From the NCBI GenBank assembly GCA_016946835.1, contig JACVTC010000060.1, positions 150,001 through 214,000 on the forward strand: a stretch of 64,000 nucleotides of DNA, in the 5' to 3' direction. Position 1 is the first letter of the stretch. Every line of letters begins with the position of its first letter. Positions 1 to 11,678 of the stretch are shown piece after piece. Source of the DNA: Neocallimastix lanati (nom. inval.). Lineage: Eukaryota > Neocallimastigomycota > Neocallimastigomycetes > Neocallimastigales > Neocallimastigaceae. Position numbers and translations under genes: made by a program. Under the pieces are notes generated by a model. The model searched no databases and was not told the DNA's origin. It worked only from the letters and a program-made list of their open reading frames with translations.

Positions 1-215
1 AGAAACAAGAAGAGTATAGGAATTACCTTCAAAACCTGCTTGACATTGCAACATGATAATCCAAGATATAAGCCTCTGCAACCTTGGGGGTATGGGGTAT
101 TTGGATCCATTCTTTTCAAGAAATATTTGTAGTTGAGAAGTGTTATTACTTTACATGGATTTCTAGCATCATTAGTACCATTACCTTGTTTCCTTTAAAG
201 ATATAGGAATTATGG

Positions 216-263
<48 letters not shown>

Positions 264-340
264 TATTGAAGTATTCAATACAATTCTCTTTTCTTAAAAT
301 TCCATCCATTGGTATTTCAACTAAGACAAAAAAAAAAAAG
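1..340 (-). pseudogene. LINE endonuclease fragment (copy 0), 5' part, runs off the window
   Basis: Decayed start of a non-LTR retrotransposon on the minus strand. Around 295-325 the reverse strand encodes a broken version of the N-terminal apurinic-type endonuclease motif (N-T-N-G-W-N). Towards position 1 it reads through pieces resembling GNGTNDARNPCKV, NYKYFLKR and GCRGLYLG, which match in order the corresponding part of copy B at 5.6-5.9 kb. Frameshifts and a poly-A/T block at 223-259 interrupt it. It would nick target DNA if intact. No open frame of useful length remains. The LINE assignment rests on motif recognition by eye. Confidence 0.55.
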
Positions 341-744
341 AAAAAAAAATTTTCAGAATTAGAATGTGAAATTGAATTTTTTTGAGTATTGCCAATTAAA
401 TATGTTGGAAAGCATTATTAGGTACATCATTGGTATTTAAAACATTTATTGAACTGAGATTTGCTTAGAGTATGTATTATTGGAAGTATTATCAGATATA
501 AGTGATTAGATATTAAATTTTTTTTTTTTTTTAGTTACTGAAAAAAAAAATTTTATGATTCTATTTGAAACCTCTACGATATGAAATTTTAACTCTTGAA
601 ATTGTTTTTTTTTTTTTTTTTTTCAAATACTTTTTAAAAAAGTTGGCATCGTTGAAAAATTAGGAGTGTACACCTTTAATTCTGAAGAAACTATCACTGA
701 AATTAGTAATTCGTTTCATTTCACTGATAAGATTATTATTCTTG

Positions 745-794
<50 letters not shown>

Positions 795-956
795 AATTTC
801 GAATCAAGAAAATTCCTTCATATTAGCATTGGTTCCATGAGTGTATACCAAGGATATCAACCCTCAATGGACCTGGAAAAACAGTTCACATCATCGGGAA
901 AAGTTCTTTTTTTTTTTTTTTTTTTTTTTAGACTAAGAGAATAATTTTATTTAATT

Positions 957-993
<37 letters not shown>

Positions 994-2030
994 TTACATG
1001 ATTTTAAAGGGAAAAAAAAAATACATGAAATAAAATATTATATATTATAAAATTATAAAAGTGCATTAGAAGCAATAGCCTCTAACTTTTCCCATCCCTC
1101 GATAATAACAACTACGTCCATTATTGTGAAGTAATATGTTTCAGTATTAGTGTTATCAACCGAATTTTGTATCTGTCATTTCTCATTTCACCCGGAGGTG
1201 AAAATCCATACCTTATCATTTCGACGTCGACGTCGACGCTACACTCTCGGAAACGGTAGATTCAATGGAATAATCATTTCATCATCAATCTAAAAGATCG
1301 ACAAATTAATTTAAAAAAAAAAAAAAAAAAGGTATTACATTGGTTAGAAACTTCTGCTAATCCCCACAAAATACGGGAACAGTTGACAAAGTTGAACTTT
1401 TTTGTTTAAAAAATATTATCAACTAATTGTCTTTCTTTCCCCCCATCATTAATTTTATTTTTTTTTTTTTTTTTTTTTTTGAAATATATTGAATGCCCCC
1501 GCCAAGAAGAGCCCTCAATATATATATATAATAATAAATATTATTATCCTAATCCTTTTCTGAATCGAAAGAAAACATCCAAGGGATTTTTGTTCAATTA
1601 TCATTGCAAAACATTAAAAAGAGATCATCTAGAAAAAAAAAAAAAAAAAAAAAAAAAAGGTAAAAATTTATTTCTGTAAAATTTTCCAATTCTTTACAGG
1701 CAAAGATCCTGTGAGAAAAGCTAGGTTACACTAATACTAACACCACAACAAGGGACAACATTTAGGACAAATCTTCTGAGACGAATTTTTCTTTTAATAA
1801 TAATGGAAATACTAATTGTCGAATTTAAAAAAAAAAAAATCCACTACCTAATTCGAGAAATCCAAAAGAATACCAATGGATACTTTAGGATATTGAAATG
1901 TTAAAGTTTCTGATTTCTGAAATAAATCCAAAAAAAAAAAAAAAAAAAAAAAAAAAAACATTCTCCTTGTAAATAATTGCTTTTTTTTTTTAACTTTTGA
2001 GGGTTTAAAAAGACATTACTTTCCTAATAA
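341..2030. repeat. AT-rich stretch with many long homopolymers; no gene seen
   Basis: Holds T-tracts at about 519-532, 606-623, 749-793 and 906-929, A-tracts at 1312-1331, 1632-1658 and 1931-1958, and an (ATA)n run at 959-990. Short stretches resemble decayed LINE sequence, and an 18-bp string at 869-886 recurs at 5524-5541. Open frames here are poly-Phe or poly-Lys artefacts. Confidence 0.5.
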
Positions 2031-2039
2031 AACTTTTTT

Positions 2040-2328
2040 ATTTCACTTGGTTTTTTTTTTTTTTACCATTTAATTTCTTATCCAAAGTCCTTGATTCTTT
2101 AGTCCATGAGTAATGTGACATAGTAGGAATATTATTAGTGAGGTGATTAATAATAAATGATGAATTTTTTCCATTTTCTAAAGCAATCGTAATTGAGATA
2201 TTGCACAGATAGCTGAAAAGAGGAGGTATTCTCAATTATACCATTATATGAGTAGTAATATCCTAGAGACTAACAGAAAAAATTGTGAGATTTAAATCCA
2301 TAAACTCCAATAAATTTCCTCTATTAAT

Positions 2329-2365
<37 letters not shown>

Positions 2366-4610
2366 AGCTTTAGAACATCTGTTCTTATTTGAACCAAAGA
2401 GAGGAGCATAATATAAAACAAGACTAAGAATAAACGAAATTAAAACATATTTCTTTAATGGGAGAGGAATAGATTTATTAATAAGAAATCGAAAGTACAA
2501 ATTTTATTAGTAAACAATCTTTTAAAAAATAATTTGTAAACCAACATTAATAAAGAGAAAATACCACAATAATTACTGCAATCCAAAAGATCTCCCTTTT
2601 TTTTTTTGGAATTGATATTATAGAAGCCGAATTCCACTCTTCAGGGAAATCACCATCCCAGATTTTGTTAAAATAATGAAAAGTAAACATTTAGCACACT
2701 TAGAGTAGTGATCATCTGAAGAATCATCTTGATTATCGGATAAATCAGATTTACTAAAGAAGGTTTTAAAAAATTCAATCGGAATACCATCGGGTCCAAG
2801 GAGCTTTATTATTATCTTTTTTTTTTTTTTTTCATATCAAGCACCGGTGTTTTTGAATTTCTTCTTCCATAGTCATAGAATCATTAATATCCCCAAGAAG
2901 GATTATTATTAGGATTACTTCCAAATAAACTTACCCAGTATTCATTATCCAAAGTGTGTTGAGTCACATCAGAAGCTAGTTCACTGTAATGTTCAGCAAA
3001 TCGATTTAATTTAATTGACTTCGAATGAGAAAATATAAAAAAAAAAAAAAAAAGTTACCCTGCTTGTCCTTTAAAACGCTTGAAGAAATAGAATTAGAGT
3101 ACATAGGGTGAGATAGCTTCTTTAATTTTAACCAAGCACTCCCTGCCTTTTTATTACGATAATCATTACATGCTGATTCTATTGACGGATGAAATTGTTT
3201 TGATTTAATAGAAAACTTAATTAACCTAACATTATACCACATATATTTTTATATTCACGAAAAGCAAATTTAAAAAAATTCATCAAGCTTTTCAAGATTA
3301 GGACCTAAAGAAAAAAAAATTTTTTTTTTTTTTTTTTGATTTCATTAAATGCCACAATGCTTTTCATGAGAAAGAAAGTTTCTTGATATAATAAGGGCAA
3401 GTGGAAAGCTGAGCCTTTTAAGATCACAAGGAACTCTATAGCATGAACTTTATCACCAACTTTATTAGCTGTTTCTATAAATTTATTGACCATCTCATTA
3501 GAGAACTTAATTCTTTATTATCATTAAATTCATTAAGAAGAAATGGAGAAGTAGTTACTTGAGAATATTTCATTATGCTTTTCATTACATATGTGTTGGG
3601 GGACCATTTGAATCTTCTAGAAGGAGTAAGGAGCACGAAAACCTTCTGAGTCATCTTTCTTACAGGAAAGAATAAGAGGGAAGTGGTCGTGATATAGCAT
3701 TGAAGGTACTACAAACAGGATACCTTATTAATGTATTCCTTTCATTTTACCATTAAATAAAAACATGATCAATACAAGACGATCTACCACCCCGAGCCCA
3801 TGTGAACTCGAGACCTGATAAGTTTTTTTATATGAACCCCTGATGAGATGATTTATTAAGTAAACTTTCTAATTGGGATTTAGACATATTAAAGTCACCT
3901 ACAAGAATAGAATAGAAGGTGGATTAGTATGTTTCTTTATCCAGTTAGTAATTTCTGAAAAGGCATTCTTTCTTTCTTCCTTAGGAGTGACCGTAAGAAC
4001 TTAAATATTACCAAATAGTGCATTTAATTCCCCAAAAAGAACTTAATATTGACAGAAATGATATACTTATATTCAAAAGGATCAGGAGAAAATGAACAAG
4101 AAGGATGTACACTTATACTAAGACCTCTCATACTGGGAATATTTGGATTAGTTTTTTTGGTAAAATTGTATTATTGTGACAAATAAATGGGTAATTATTT
4201 GAATGTACATTAAGGTATTAGCTATTACCGACCTCTTGCATGCAAATACAGAATAGGTTTAAAAAATTTCATTAAAGTATCTAATACCATCACGTTTTTT
4301 TCATCATTCCATCCATTAATGTTCCAACTGACACAAATATTGAAGAATTGAGTAGACGGTGAGTAAATACTACTCTATAGAAAATCTTTAACCATTGATT
4401 TAGTTTCAAAAGAAGAAAATTTATTGTTGAATTTCTTAACTTCACTGAAAGTTCGGATTTTGTTGGTTTGGCTCCCATTTTTAATATTTTATTGATTGGA
4501 AAGCAATGGGTAAGAAGAAATAAAATATTTAGATAATAAGTGGGTTTATCATAGTTTATCACAGGTATAGTTGTTGCTGACTTTGAAGAAGTATTATCCA
4601 TTTCAAGAAA
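2040..4610 (-). pseudogene. Degenerate LINE (copy A): endonuclease plus reverse transcriptase remnants
   Basis: A non-LTR retrotransposon relic read right to left. Reverse-strand motifs appear in the right order: C-V-S-W-N-I-N-G-W at about 4310-4345 (endonuclease start), V-G-D-F-N-M at about 3880-3905, FTWARGGRSSCIDHVF at about 3770-3830 (endonuclease 3' catalytic region), KAPGPDGIPIEFF at about 2770-2810 (RT), GDLLDCSNYCGI at about 2560-2600, and APLFGSNKNRCSKA near 2365-2395 (late RT region). The RT palm with the catalytic Asp pair is missing between about 2455 and 2400, so there is an internal deletion. Many frameshifts sit in homopolymers. The segment 2040-2235 resembles a LINE C-terminal tail. 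Clearly non-functional. Confidence 0.7.
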
Positions 4611-5640
4611 GCCTAAAAAATAAAATTAATAAAAGAATAAAATAAAAAAAGATCAAAATAAAAAAAAAAATAAAAATATTAATTAAAAAATAGGTAAAAA
4701 AAAAATTTTTTTTTTAATATATATAATAAAATAAAATAAAAATAAAAGAGAAAGTAAATTCCTTTTAAATAGTATATATATAAAAAAAAATATTGGTGTT
4801 GAATATATGAAAGTTTGAAAATATATAATTGTTCTTGATGATTTTAATAGTTTTTAGATTTTGTAAATAATTGATTTTATCCGGTATTACTGATATAATA
4901 TTTATAAATTTACACAAAGGTCAGAAATTTATTGATATAAAATTACTTGTATATACTGTTAAAATGAATAATTATTTCTTTTTATCTTTTGACTGATTGT
5001 AATTCTTTCAATTAATAAAGCTCTTTACGATGTTAAAAATTTTCTGTTGAATAATCATCAAATTAGCTAAAAGTAGATTTAAAAAAAAAAGAAAAATATT
5101 AGTAGAGAAAGACTATATAAAAAAGATTCCCGTCCTTTAAATAATGTCTTAAACACAAGCTTTGGAGTGAATCAATCTCATACATTTCCATTTTACAATA
5201 GCTACATGAAAATATAAATAATACTATAGAAAAATACATATACAAGATAATGCTAAAGTAAAAAAAATACAATAGATTCATTACAATGATAATATGTTAA
5301 AACTACATGATATTATTAATTATACAACTCCAAGGTTACTACATATCCAGTTTAAAACAATATAAAACATCAGGTTCACTTTCTACAGTCTTCCAGTATT
5401 CCAGTTTTCTCTCTTCGTACTAGAAGCCACTTTAGAAAGGATAACCATGGATTATCATCAGAATCACAGAAAGCTGTCATTAGTACATCTGATATAGGTT
5501 ATTCCTTTTCCATCAACCTTCCATGGACCTGGAAAAACAGTCCACCTCATTGGGAGGGGGAAAGTTCTGGTTTATATAAAAAATTGAGATTGTAAATAAA
5601 TTAAAAAAATAATTAAAAAAAAAAAAAAATTTTTTTATTG
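4611..5640. other. AT-rich intergenic stretch; no gene seen
   Basis: Mostly A/T runs with no supported coding potential. At 5500-5575 a short GC-richer segment shares an 18-bp string with 869-886, so it is probably another fragment of a dispersed repeat. Confidence 0.4.
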
Positions 5641-5930
5641 TTATACTATTTTTGCTGATCCCCCCTCAGAAATCCGACAGCCTTGATAAGAATAATAAAA
5701 CCCTATATAAAGTCCTCTTTTACCGGTAATTTTATTATTAGCTTTTTTGAAGAAATGTTTATAGTTTTTTAATGAAACTCGGCATGGATATTTACTGCTA
5801 GAACCTGAACCATTTCCTGTTTCTTGAAAGCATAAGAAAAATGGTTTGTACATTGAAATAAAGAATTCAACACCGTCTTTTTTATCAAAATTCCATCCAT
5901 TAGTATTCCAACTGACACATAGAGATAATT
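5641..5930 (-). pseudogene. LINE endonuclease fragment (copy B), 5'-end only
   Basis: The reverse strand encodes C-V-S-W-N-T-N-G-W-N-F at about 5885-5920, followed at 5641-5853 by an open stretch with QETGNGSGSSSKYPC, NYKHFFKK and KRGLYIGF. That is the same order of endonuclease motifs as copies 0 and A. Only the beginning of the endonuclease survives, and nothing downstream (RT) follows within the next kilobase to the left. Start and end are approximate. It is a third LINE 5' end in the same orientation within 6 kb. Confidence 0.6.
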
Positions 5931-5989
5931 CTTTAACTGTATTATTATTAATATTAGTGTTATTAATATGATTGGAATTATTATAATTG

Positions 5990-6060
5990 AATGAACTGGG
6001 ATTTGAATTTGAATCTGAACTTGAATCTGAATTTAAAACATAAATTTGGAATTGAACCGA
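5990..6060. repeat. Short GAATTT/GAATCT hexamer-like repeat
   Basis: About ten imperfect copies of a TTGAAT/CTGAAT hexamer directly precede the large tandem array. Confidence 0.6.
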
Positions 6061-8156
6061 AACTTGTACTTTTATATTATTACATTCAATATTTATTTTA
6101 TTTTATTCAATCTGTACTTATATTTATATTCTACTATTTATTTTATTTTATTTACTTGTACTTTTATATTATTACATTCAATATTTATTTTATTTTATTC
6201 AATCTGTACTTATATTTATATTCTACTATTTATTTTATTTTATTTACTTGTACTTTTATATTATTACATTCAATATTTATTTTATTTTATTCAATCTGTA
6301 CTTATATTTATATTCTACTATTTATTTTATTTTATTTTATTTTATTTTATTTTATTTTATTTTATTTTATATACTTGTACTTTTATATTATTATATTCAA
6401 TATTTATTTTATTTTATTTTATTCAATCTGTACTTTATATTAATATTCTACTATTTATTTTATTTTATTTTATTCAATCTGTACTTTATATTAATATTCT
6501 ACTATTTATTTTATTTTATTTTATTTTATTCAATCTGTACTTTATATTAATATTCTACTATTTATTTTATTTTATTTTATTCAATCTGTACTTTATATTA
6601 ATATTCTACTATTTATTTTATTTTATTTTATTCAATCTGTACTTTATATTAATATTCTACTATTTATTTTATTTTATTTTATTTTATTCAATCTGTACTT
6701 TATATTAATATTCTACTATTTATTTTATTTTATTTTATTCAATCTGTACTTTATATTAATATTCTACTATTTATTTTATTTTATTTTATTCAATCTGTAC
6801 TTTATATTAATATTCTACTATTTATTTTATTTTATTTTATTCAATCTGTACTTTATATTAATATTCTACTATTTATTTTATTTTATTTTATTCAATCTGT
6901 ACTTTATATTAATATTCTACTATTTATTTTATTTTATTTTATTCAATCTGTACTTTATATTAATATTCTACTATTTATTTTATTTTATTTTATTCAATCT
7001 GTACTTTATATTAATATTCTACTATTTATTTTATTTTATTTTATTCAATCTGTACTTTATATTAATATTCTACTATTTATTTTATTTTATTTTATTCAAT
7101 CTGTACTTTATATTAATATTCTACTATTTATTTTATTTTATTTTATTCAATCTGTACTTTATATTAATATTCTACTATTTATTTTATTTTATTTTATTTT
7201 ATTCAATCTGTACTTTATATTCATATTCCACTATTTATTTTATTTTATTTTATTCAATCTGTACTTTAATATTTATATTTCAACTATTTATTTTATTTTA
7301 TTTTATTTTATTTTATTTTATTTTATTTTATTTTATTTTATTTTATTTTATTTTATTTTATTTTATTTTATTTTATTTTATTTTATTTTATTTTATTTTA
7401 TTTTATTTTATTTTATTTTATTTTATTTTATTTTATTTTATTTTATTTTATTTTATTTTATTTTATTTTATTTTATTTTATTTTATTTTATTTTATTTTA
7501 TTTTATTTTATTTTATTTTATTTTATTTTATTTTATTTTATTTTATTTTATTTTATTTTTTATTTTATTTTATTTTATTTTATTTTTTATTTTATTTTAT
7601 TTTATTTTATTTTATTCAATCTGTACTTTAATATTTATATTTCAACTATTTATTTTATTTTATTTTATTTTATTTTATTTTATTTTATTTTATTTTATTT
7701 TATTTTATTTTATATACTTGTACTTTTATATTATTACATTCAATATTTATTTTATTTTATTCAATCTGTACTTATATTTATATTCTACTATTTATTTTAT
7801 TTTATTTACTTGTACTTTTATATTATTACATTCAATATTTATTTTATTTTATTCAATCTGTACTTATATTTATATTCTACTATTTATTTTATTTTATTTA
7901 CTTGTACTTTTATATTATTACATTCAATATTTATTTTATTTTATTCAATCTGTACTTATATTTATATTCTACTATTTATTTTATTTTATTTACTTGTACT
8001 TTTATATTATTACATTCAATATTTATTTTATTTTATTCAATCTGTACTTATATTAATATTCTACTATTTATTTTATTTTATTTTATTTTATTTTATTTTA
8101 TTTTATTTTATTTTATTTTATCTTATTTTGTTTTATTTTACTTTATTTTTGTTTTT
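6061..8156. repeat. Large tandem array: ~92-bp units, ~51-bp units and (TTTTA)n
   Basis: The left edge has three ~92-bp units that begin ACTTGTACTTTTATATTATT. The middle (about 6424-7260) has roughly sixteen units of 51 bp (56 or more when an extra TTTTA is present) built on CAATCTGTACTTTATATTAA. Next comes an almost pure (TTTTA)n block at about 7290-7615. The right edge (about 7712-8060) again has 92-bp units and then a short (TTTTA)n. The long open frames in this region (Phe/Leu/Tyr/Ile only) exist because the repeats lack stops; I do not consider them genes. Confidence 0.9.
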
Positions 8157-8940
8157 TATGAAAATATAATATATATATATATATATATATTATTTTAATT
8201 CATACATTGATATGTTTGAAAAAAGTATATTTCAACATACTTTATATATTTTTCACTACTCTAATTAATATTGTTATTTATATCTAAATTAACCTATTTA
8301 CTCTAAATGTGTATTTTAATTTATTAATTTATTATTATATTAATAGTAAAAGTATTATTTTATTATCTTAAAAATTCTTATCATATATTTACTAAATAAT
8401 TGATTCAATAAGACGGACATCATCACTGAATATGTAAAAATTGTTATAAAAAAATTTTTTTTATTAACTTTTATTATGTGTATTATACATATAATAATAA
8501 TATTATAATATTTTATAAATACACTAAAAATAATATAAATATGAAAATATATAATTAAAACAATCTATTTATTATAGTCAACAACATCATTTAAATTATT
8601 GATAATTAATAAAAAAAAAACATAATATTATATCAAATTTTTATTTTTATAAATTTTTAAAAAAATAATAAAAAATCTGTAACAATTTCTATTATAAAAA
8701 AGATATTTCTCTTTTTTTTTTATTTTTTTTTTTTTTTCTTTTTAATATTAATTTATTTAACAAAATATTAATAAATAAAGTTTAAAATGATAATTTGTTA
8801 TAAAATAGAGAAAAAAAATTTTTTTTTATCATACATTATTACATTTAATAAAAGGCTATGATTAATTATATAATATTACATCATTCTAAAAATTTTTATA
8901 GTATACTTATTTATAATAGAAAAAGATTATATATATTTTT
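8157..8940. other. AT-rich spacer; nothing recognisable
   Basis: Very low GC, short A/T runs, no open frame and no motif that I can assign. Confidence 0.4.
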
Positions 8941-10184
8941 TGGTTTTGTTTAAAAAGAAAGGTTAGGGGTTGAGTTGCATAATAATTCTCAACTATTTGG
9001 GTTAGATTAGTCAGGTCAAGATGTTTATAACAATTAATTGAAATTAAATAATTAACGACACTCAAAAAGTTTTATAATTAAGAATACAATCTTTAAGATT
9101 TATATTTTATTAGATCTTTATTTATTATATTTTAATAATAAATTTTACTAAGATTAATATTAAGAATTAGTATTGTTTTAATTAATATTAATGATATATT
9201 ATTAGGTTATTTAGGTTAATAATCTTTCAAAGATTTTAAAGGATGGAAATCCAATTACTTTTTATACTAAACTGTAATAATAATTAATAATATAATTAAA
9301 TAATAACATTTTATTCTTAATATTTTCATACATGTATATAAACTATATAAAATATAATAATAAAACAAAATTTATAAGAATCTTTTAATAAAATAACTAT
9401 AAAATTATTCATAAATCAATTTAATATTAAAACTTATTTAATAATTAAATAATATAAAATAATATAATATAAAATAATTAAAGTAAAAATAAAATGAATT
9501 AAAATATTAAAACTAATTTAAAGTCTCTTTTGGAAATCTTTAGAATGATAAAGAATTCTTTAGAATTTTTTAAGAAAATTATTGAATAATTTGTATTATT
9601 ATAAAATATCTAAAACTTATAAACTTATTTAAAATATCTTAAACTATTACTAATTACTAATTCCGTATTTTTAAATTATTAATATTTGTTTATAAAAATT
9701 AGTAATATAATTTCAAGTTAAAAATTTTATCTAAATAAATTAATAATTAATATTTAGAGTCTTATTTAAAAATAATTAAATTATTTTTTATAATTAAAAT
9801 TTCTTTAAAGTCCAATATCTCGTCTCCTAGTGGTCCGATAAGGTTGAAATTAACATATGTAGTTCGTAGTCGTTACTTTCTACAGAATATAATTTCTGCG
9901 TAAATATTAATGTAATATTTCTATTTCTTGTCTAGTTATCATTATTTTTCTTCTAAATATTTTTATCAATTTCTTAAGGGTTATTCTTAAGGGTTAAATT
10001 AAATTAAATTAAATTATGTTTAATAAATGAGTTCAAACCCTTTGGTTTCTAATTATTTAATGTTTCTGATATTTATTTTTATCATTAAAATCGAATTTAA
10101 AATAATTTTTGTCAATAACGAAATTAAATTTCAATTGATCTAATAGTGAATTTTAATCCTAAATCCACTAGTATTCGTGATACA
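8941..10184 (-). repeat. Solo LTR W1 (W family, minus orientation)
   Basis: On the reverse strand it begins TGTATCACGAATACTAG near 10184 and continues as the W sequence also present at 29161, 58386 (inverted) and 60571. The left end is approximate. The segment with CAGGTCAAGATG near 9013-9026 is shared with W3 and V3. No internal coding region is attached. It lacks the MITE found in W2 and W4, so it shows an empty MITE site. Confidence 0.65.
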
Positions 10185-10205
10185 CCTAACCTAATTTTCA
10201 CTAAA

Positions 10206-10221
10206 TTATGGTATTTATAGT
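10206..10221. repeat. Target-site duplication, left copy
   Basis: The 16 bases ttatggtatttatagt recur exactly at 10666-10681 and bracket the SINE. Confidence 0.85.
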
Positions 10222-10665
10222 GCCATGTTGGTCCAGTCGGTTAGGACGATACAGGTCACTGTAGAGGGCGGGGTTCGAATCCTCGGCATGGCACCAAATA
10301 ATCGGATGAGGTTTCTATCCTGGGATATCATGAGACCACACGTGATGTTCATAAGGCTTTCCCTCAGATGATTATTTCACCCAACCCTGATACTACGCTT
10401 TGAATTGAAGCATAGACCTTGATGATTGTAAAATTTCCAATCGCCAATGATTACACCCACTAGGGAGGAGTTAATGGTTCCGTTCTGATGCTCGTGGTCA
10501 TTAGAGATATATGTAGGAACGTTAGGAATGCATCTCCGGGCAGTGTGTAACGACGATTGAGAGCGGCGAAGCTGATACAGTATGCCAATAACTCATCACC
10601 TTACAGTTAATTAATAACTGTATGGCCATATGGGAGATGGGTACCCATATGTGCAAGTCTATGTT
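10222..10665 (+). mobile_element. tRNA-derived SINE, 444 bp, with exact 16-bp target-site duplication
   Basis: The first 75 bases fold like a tRNA: acceptor GCCATGT pairs with GCATGGC, followed by A and an encoded CCA; D-stem GTCC/GGAC; T-arm CGGGG, TTCGAAT, CCTCG. A-box (TGGTCCAGTCGG, about 10229-10240) and B-box (GGTTCGAATCC, 10272-10282) are both good, so internal Pol III transcription is plausible. The anticodon arm does not form a normal 5-bp stem with a 7-nt loop, so this is not a working tRNA gene. About 370 bp of clearly GC-richer, unrelated body follows. Perfect duplications flank it (10206-10221 and 10666-10681), which means insertion of a complete unit. The tail is not poly-A. A LINE of this genome probably mobilised it (inference). 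Confidence 0.85.
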
Positions 10666-10681
10666 TTATGGTATTTATAGT
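10666..10681. repeat. Target-site duplication, right copy
   Basis: Exact match to 10206-10221; marks the 3' end of the SINE. Confidence 0.85.
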
Positions 10682-10698
10682 AGTATCGCATCAAACAA

Positions 10699-11670
10699 TG
10701 TAAGAAATAATAATTATTTACTAATAAATAATTATTATTTCTTAGTCTTTATAATTATTGATAATAATTATAAATTTATTTAAATTATAATTAATTCATA
10801 CATTGAGATATTATTATCAAATTTATTATAATTGTAATTATTCATACACTTAAATAATATTAGAAAATTTATTTAAATAATTATTATATGTACACTTATT
10901 AATATTATTAATTTTATTTAGTTATTCATTTAATTATCAAGTTAATGTAAACATTAGTTTTATTTATTTTTTACATTGTACATTTAAAAGAACAATTAAT
11001 AAGTTTCTGTATTTTTTATAATTCTGTATTCTAGTTTAAAGATAGTTTTATGTTAATAAGTTTAGATTAGATTTTAAAAATAATATTTAGAAAAATAGAA
11101 TAATTTAGATCATTCCGGTTATTATTGATTTTTCCTTTTATTTGATGATCTAAATTAAAATTTAGGAAATTGATATATTAAGGTTTTATCCAAATATAAA
11201 ATAATATATTTGGTTTTACTTAATATATACGATGATCGATATGAATAGAATATCGATCAAAAAACTTATCTAGTTTTTTCTTCTAATCTTTTTCCAGATA
11301 AGATATTTTTTAAGATTAGAAAACCCTTTTTATTTAACCTTATTTCCATAAAAAAAATATAAATAAGGCTCTTGATTTCCCTTTAAGAAATCAAGAGTTA
11401 TTATTATAAAAATATAGTTATAATAATAGCAATTTTATATTTTAAACTTTAATAAATTAATAAAACATTTTATTCAAAAACATATTTTTTAAACCAAATT
11501 TATCCAAATATTCCTTCTTTTACTTTTTGTGTTGTTATTATAATTAATTTTATAATAAACTCTTTTTAGGTAAAATTTTTATTTTTATTTTATTTCTCAA
11601 CTTAATGAATTAGTCATTAAGTTGAAGTTAATAATCATATTTAGTGATAGAACTTAGTATGATTATTACA
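10699..11670 (+). repeat. Solo LTR Z1, 972 bp, 5-bp duplication aacaa
   Basis: Begins TGTAAGAAAT and ends GATTATTACA (TG...CA), flanked by aacaa at 10694-10698 and 11671-11675. U3 starts with a 19-bp-stem palindrome (10702-10743). Further on lies a structural module: hairpin 11234-11258, then interleaved helices A (11265-11273), B (11283-11290), A' (11294-11302) and B' (11312-11319). A TATA box, TATAAATAAGG, lies at 11358-11368 and an 11-bp-stem hairpin at 11369-11397 (CTCTTGATTTC with GAAATCAAGAG) where R should begin. Removing X and E1 places its insertion point near the tRNA-Arg start, so it is the oldest layer of that stack. Confidence 0.8.
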
Positions 11671-11678
11671 AACAAAAA

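Noticed and set aside
666-944. 92-codon frame with long poly-Phe
   Set aside because: Frame exists only because of T-tracts; flanks show no conserved domain.
5991-8198. Several Phe/Leu/Tyr/Ile-only frames of 98-220 codons
   Set aside because: They are read-through of the tandem array, in more than one overlapping frame; looks like a membrane protein only by composition.
10222-10296. A functional tRNA gene
   Set aside because: Acceptor, D and T arms fit, but there is no proper 5-bp anticodon stem with a 7-nt loop, and the sequence continues into a body bracketed by duplications. Called a SINE instead.
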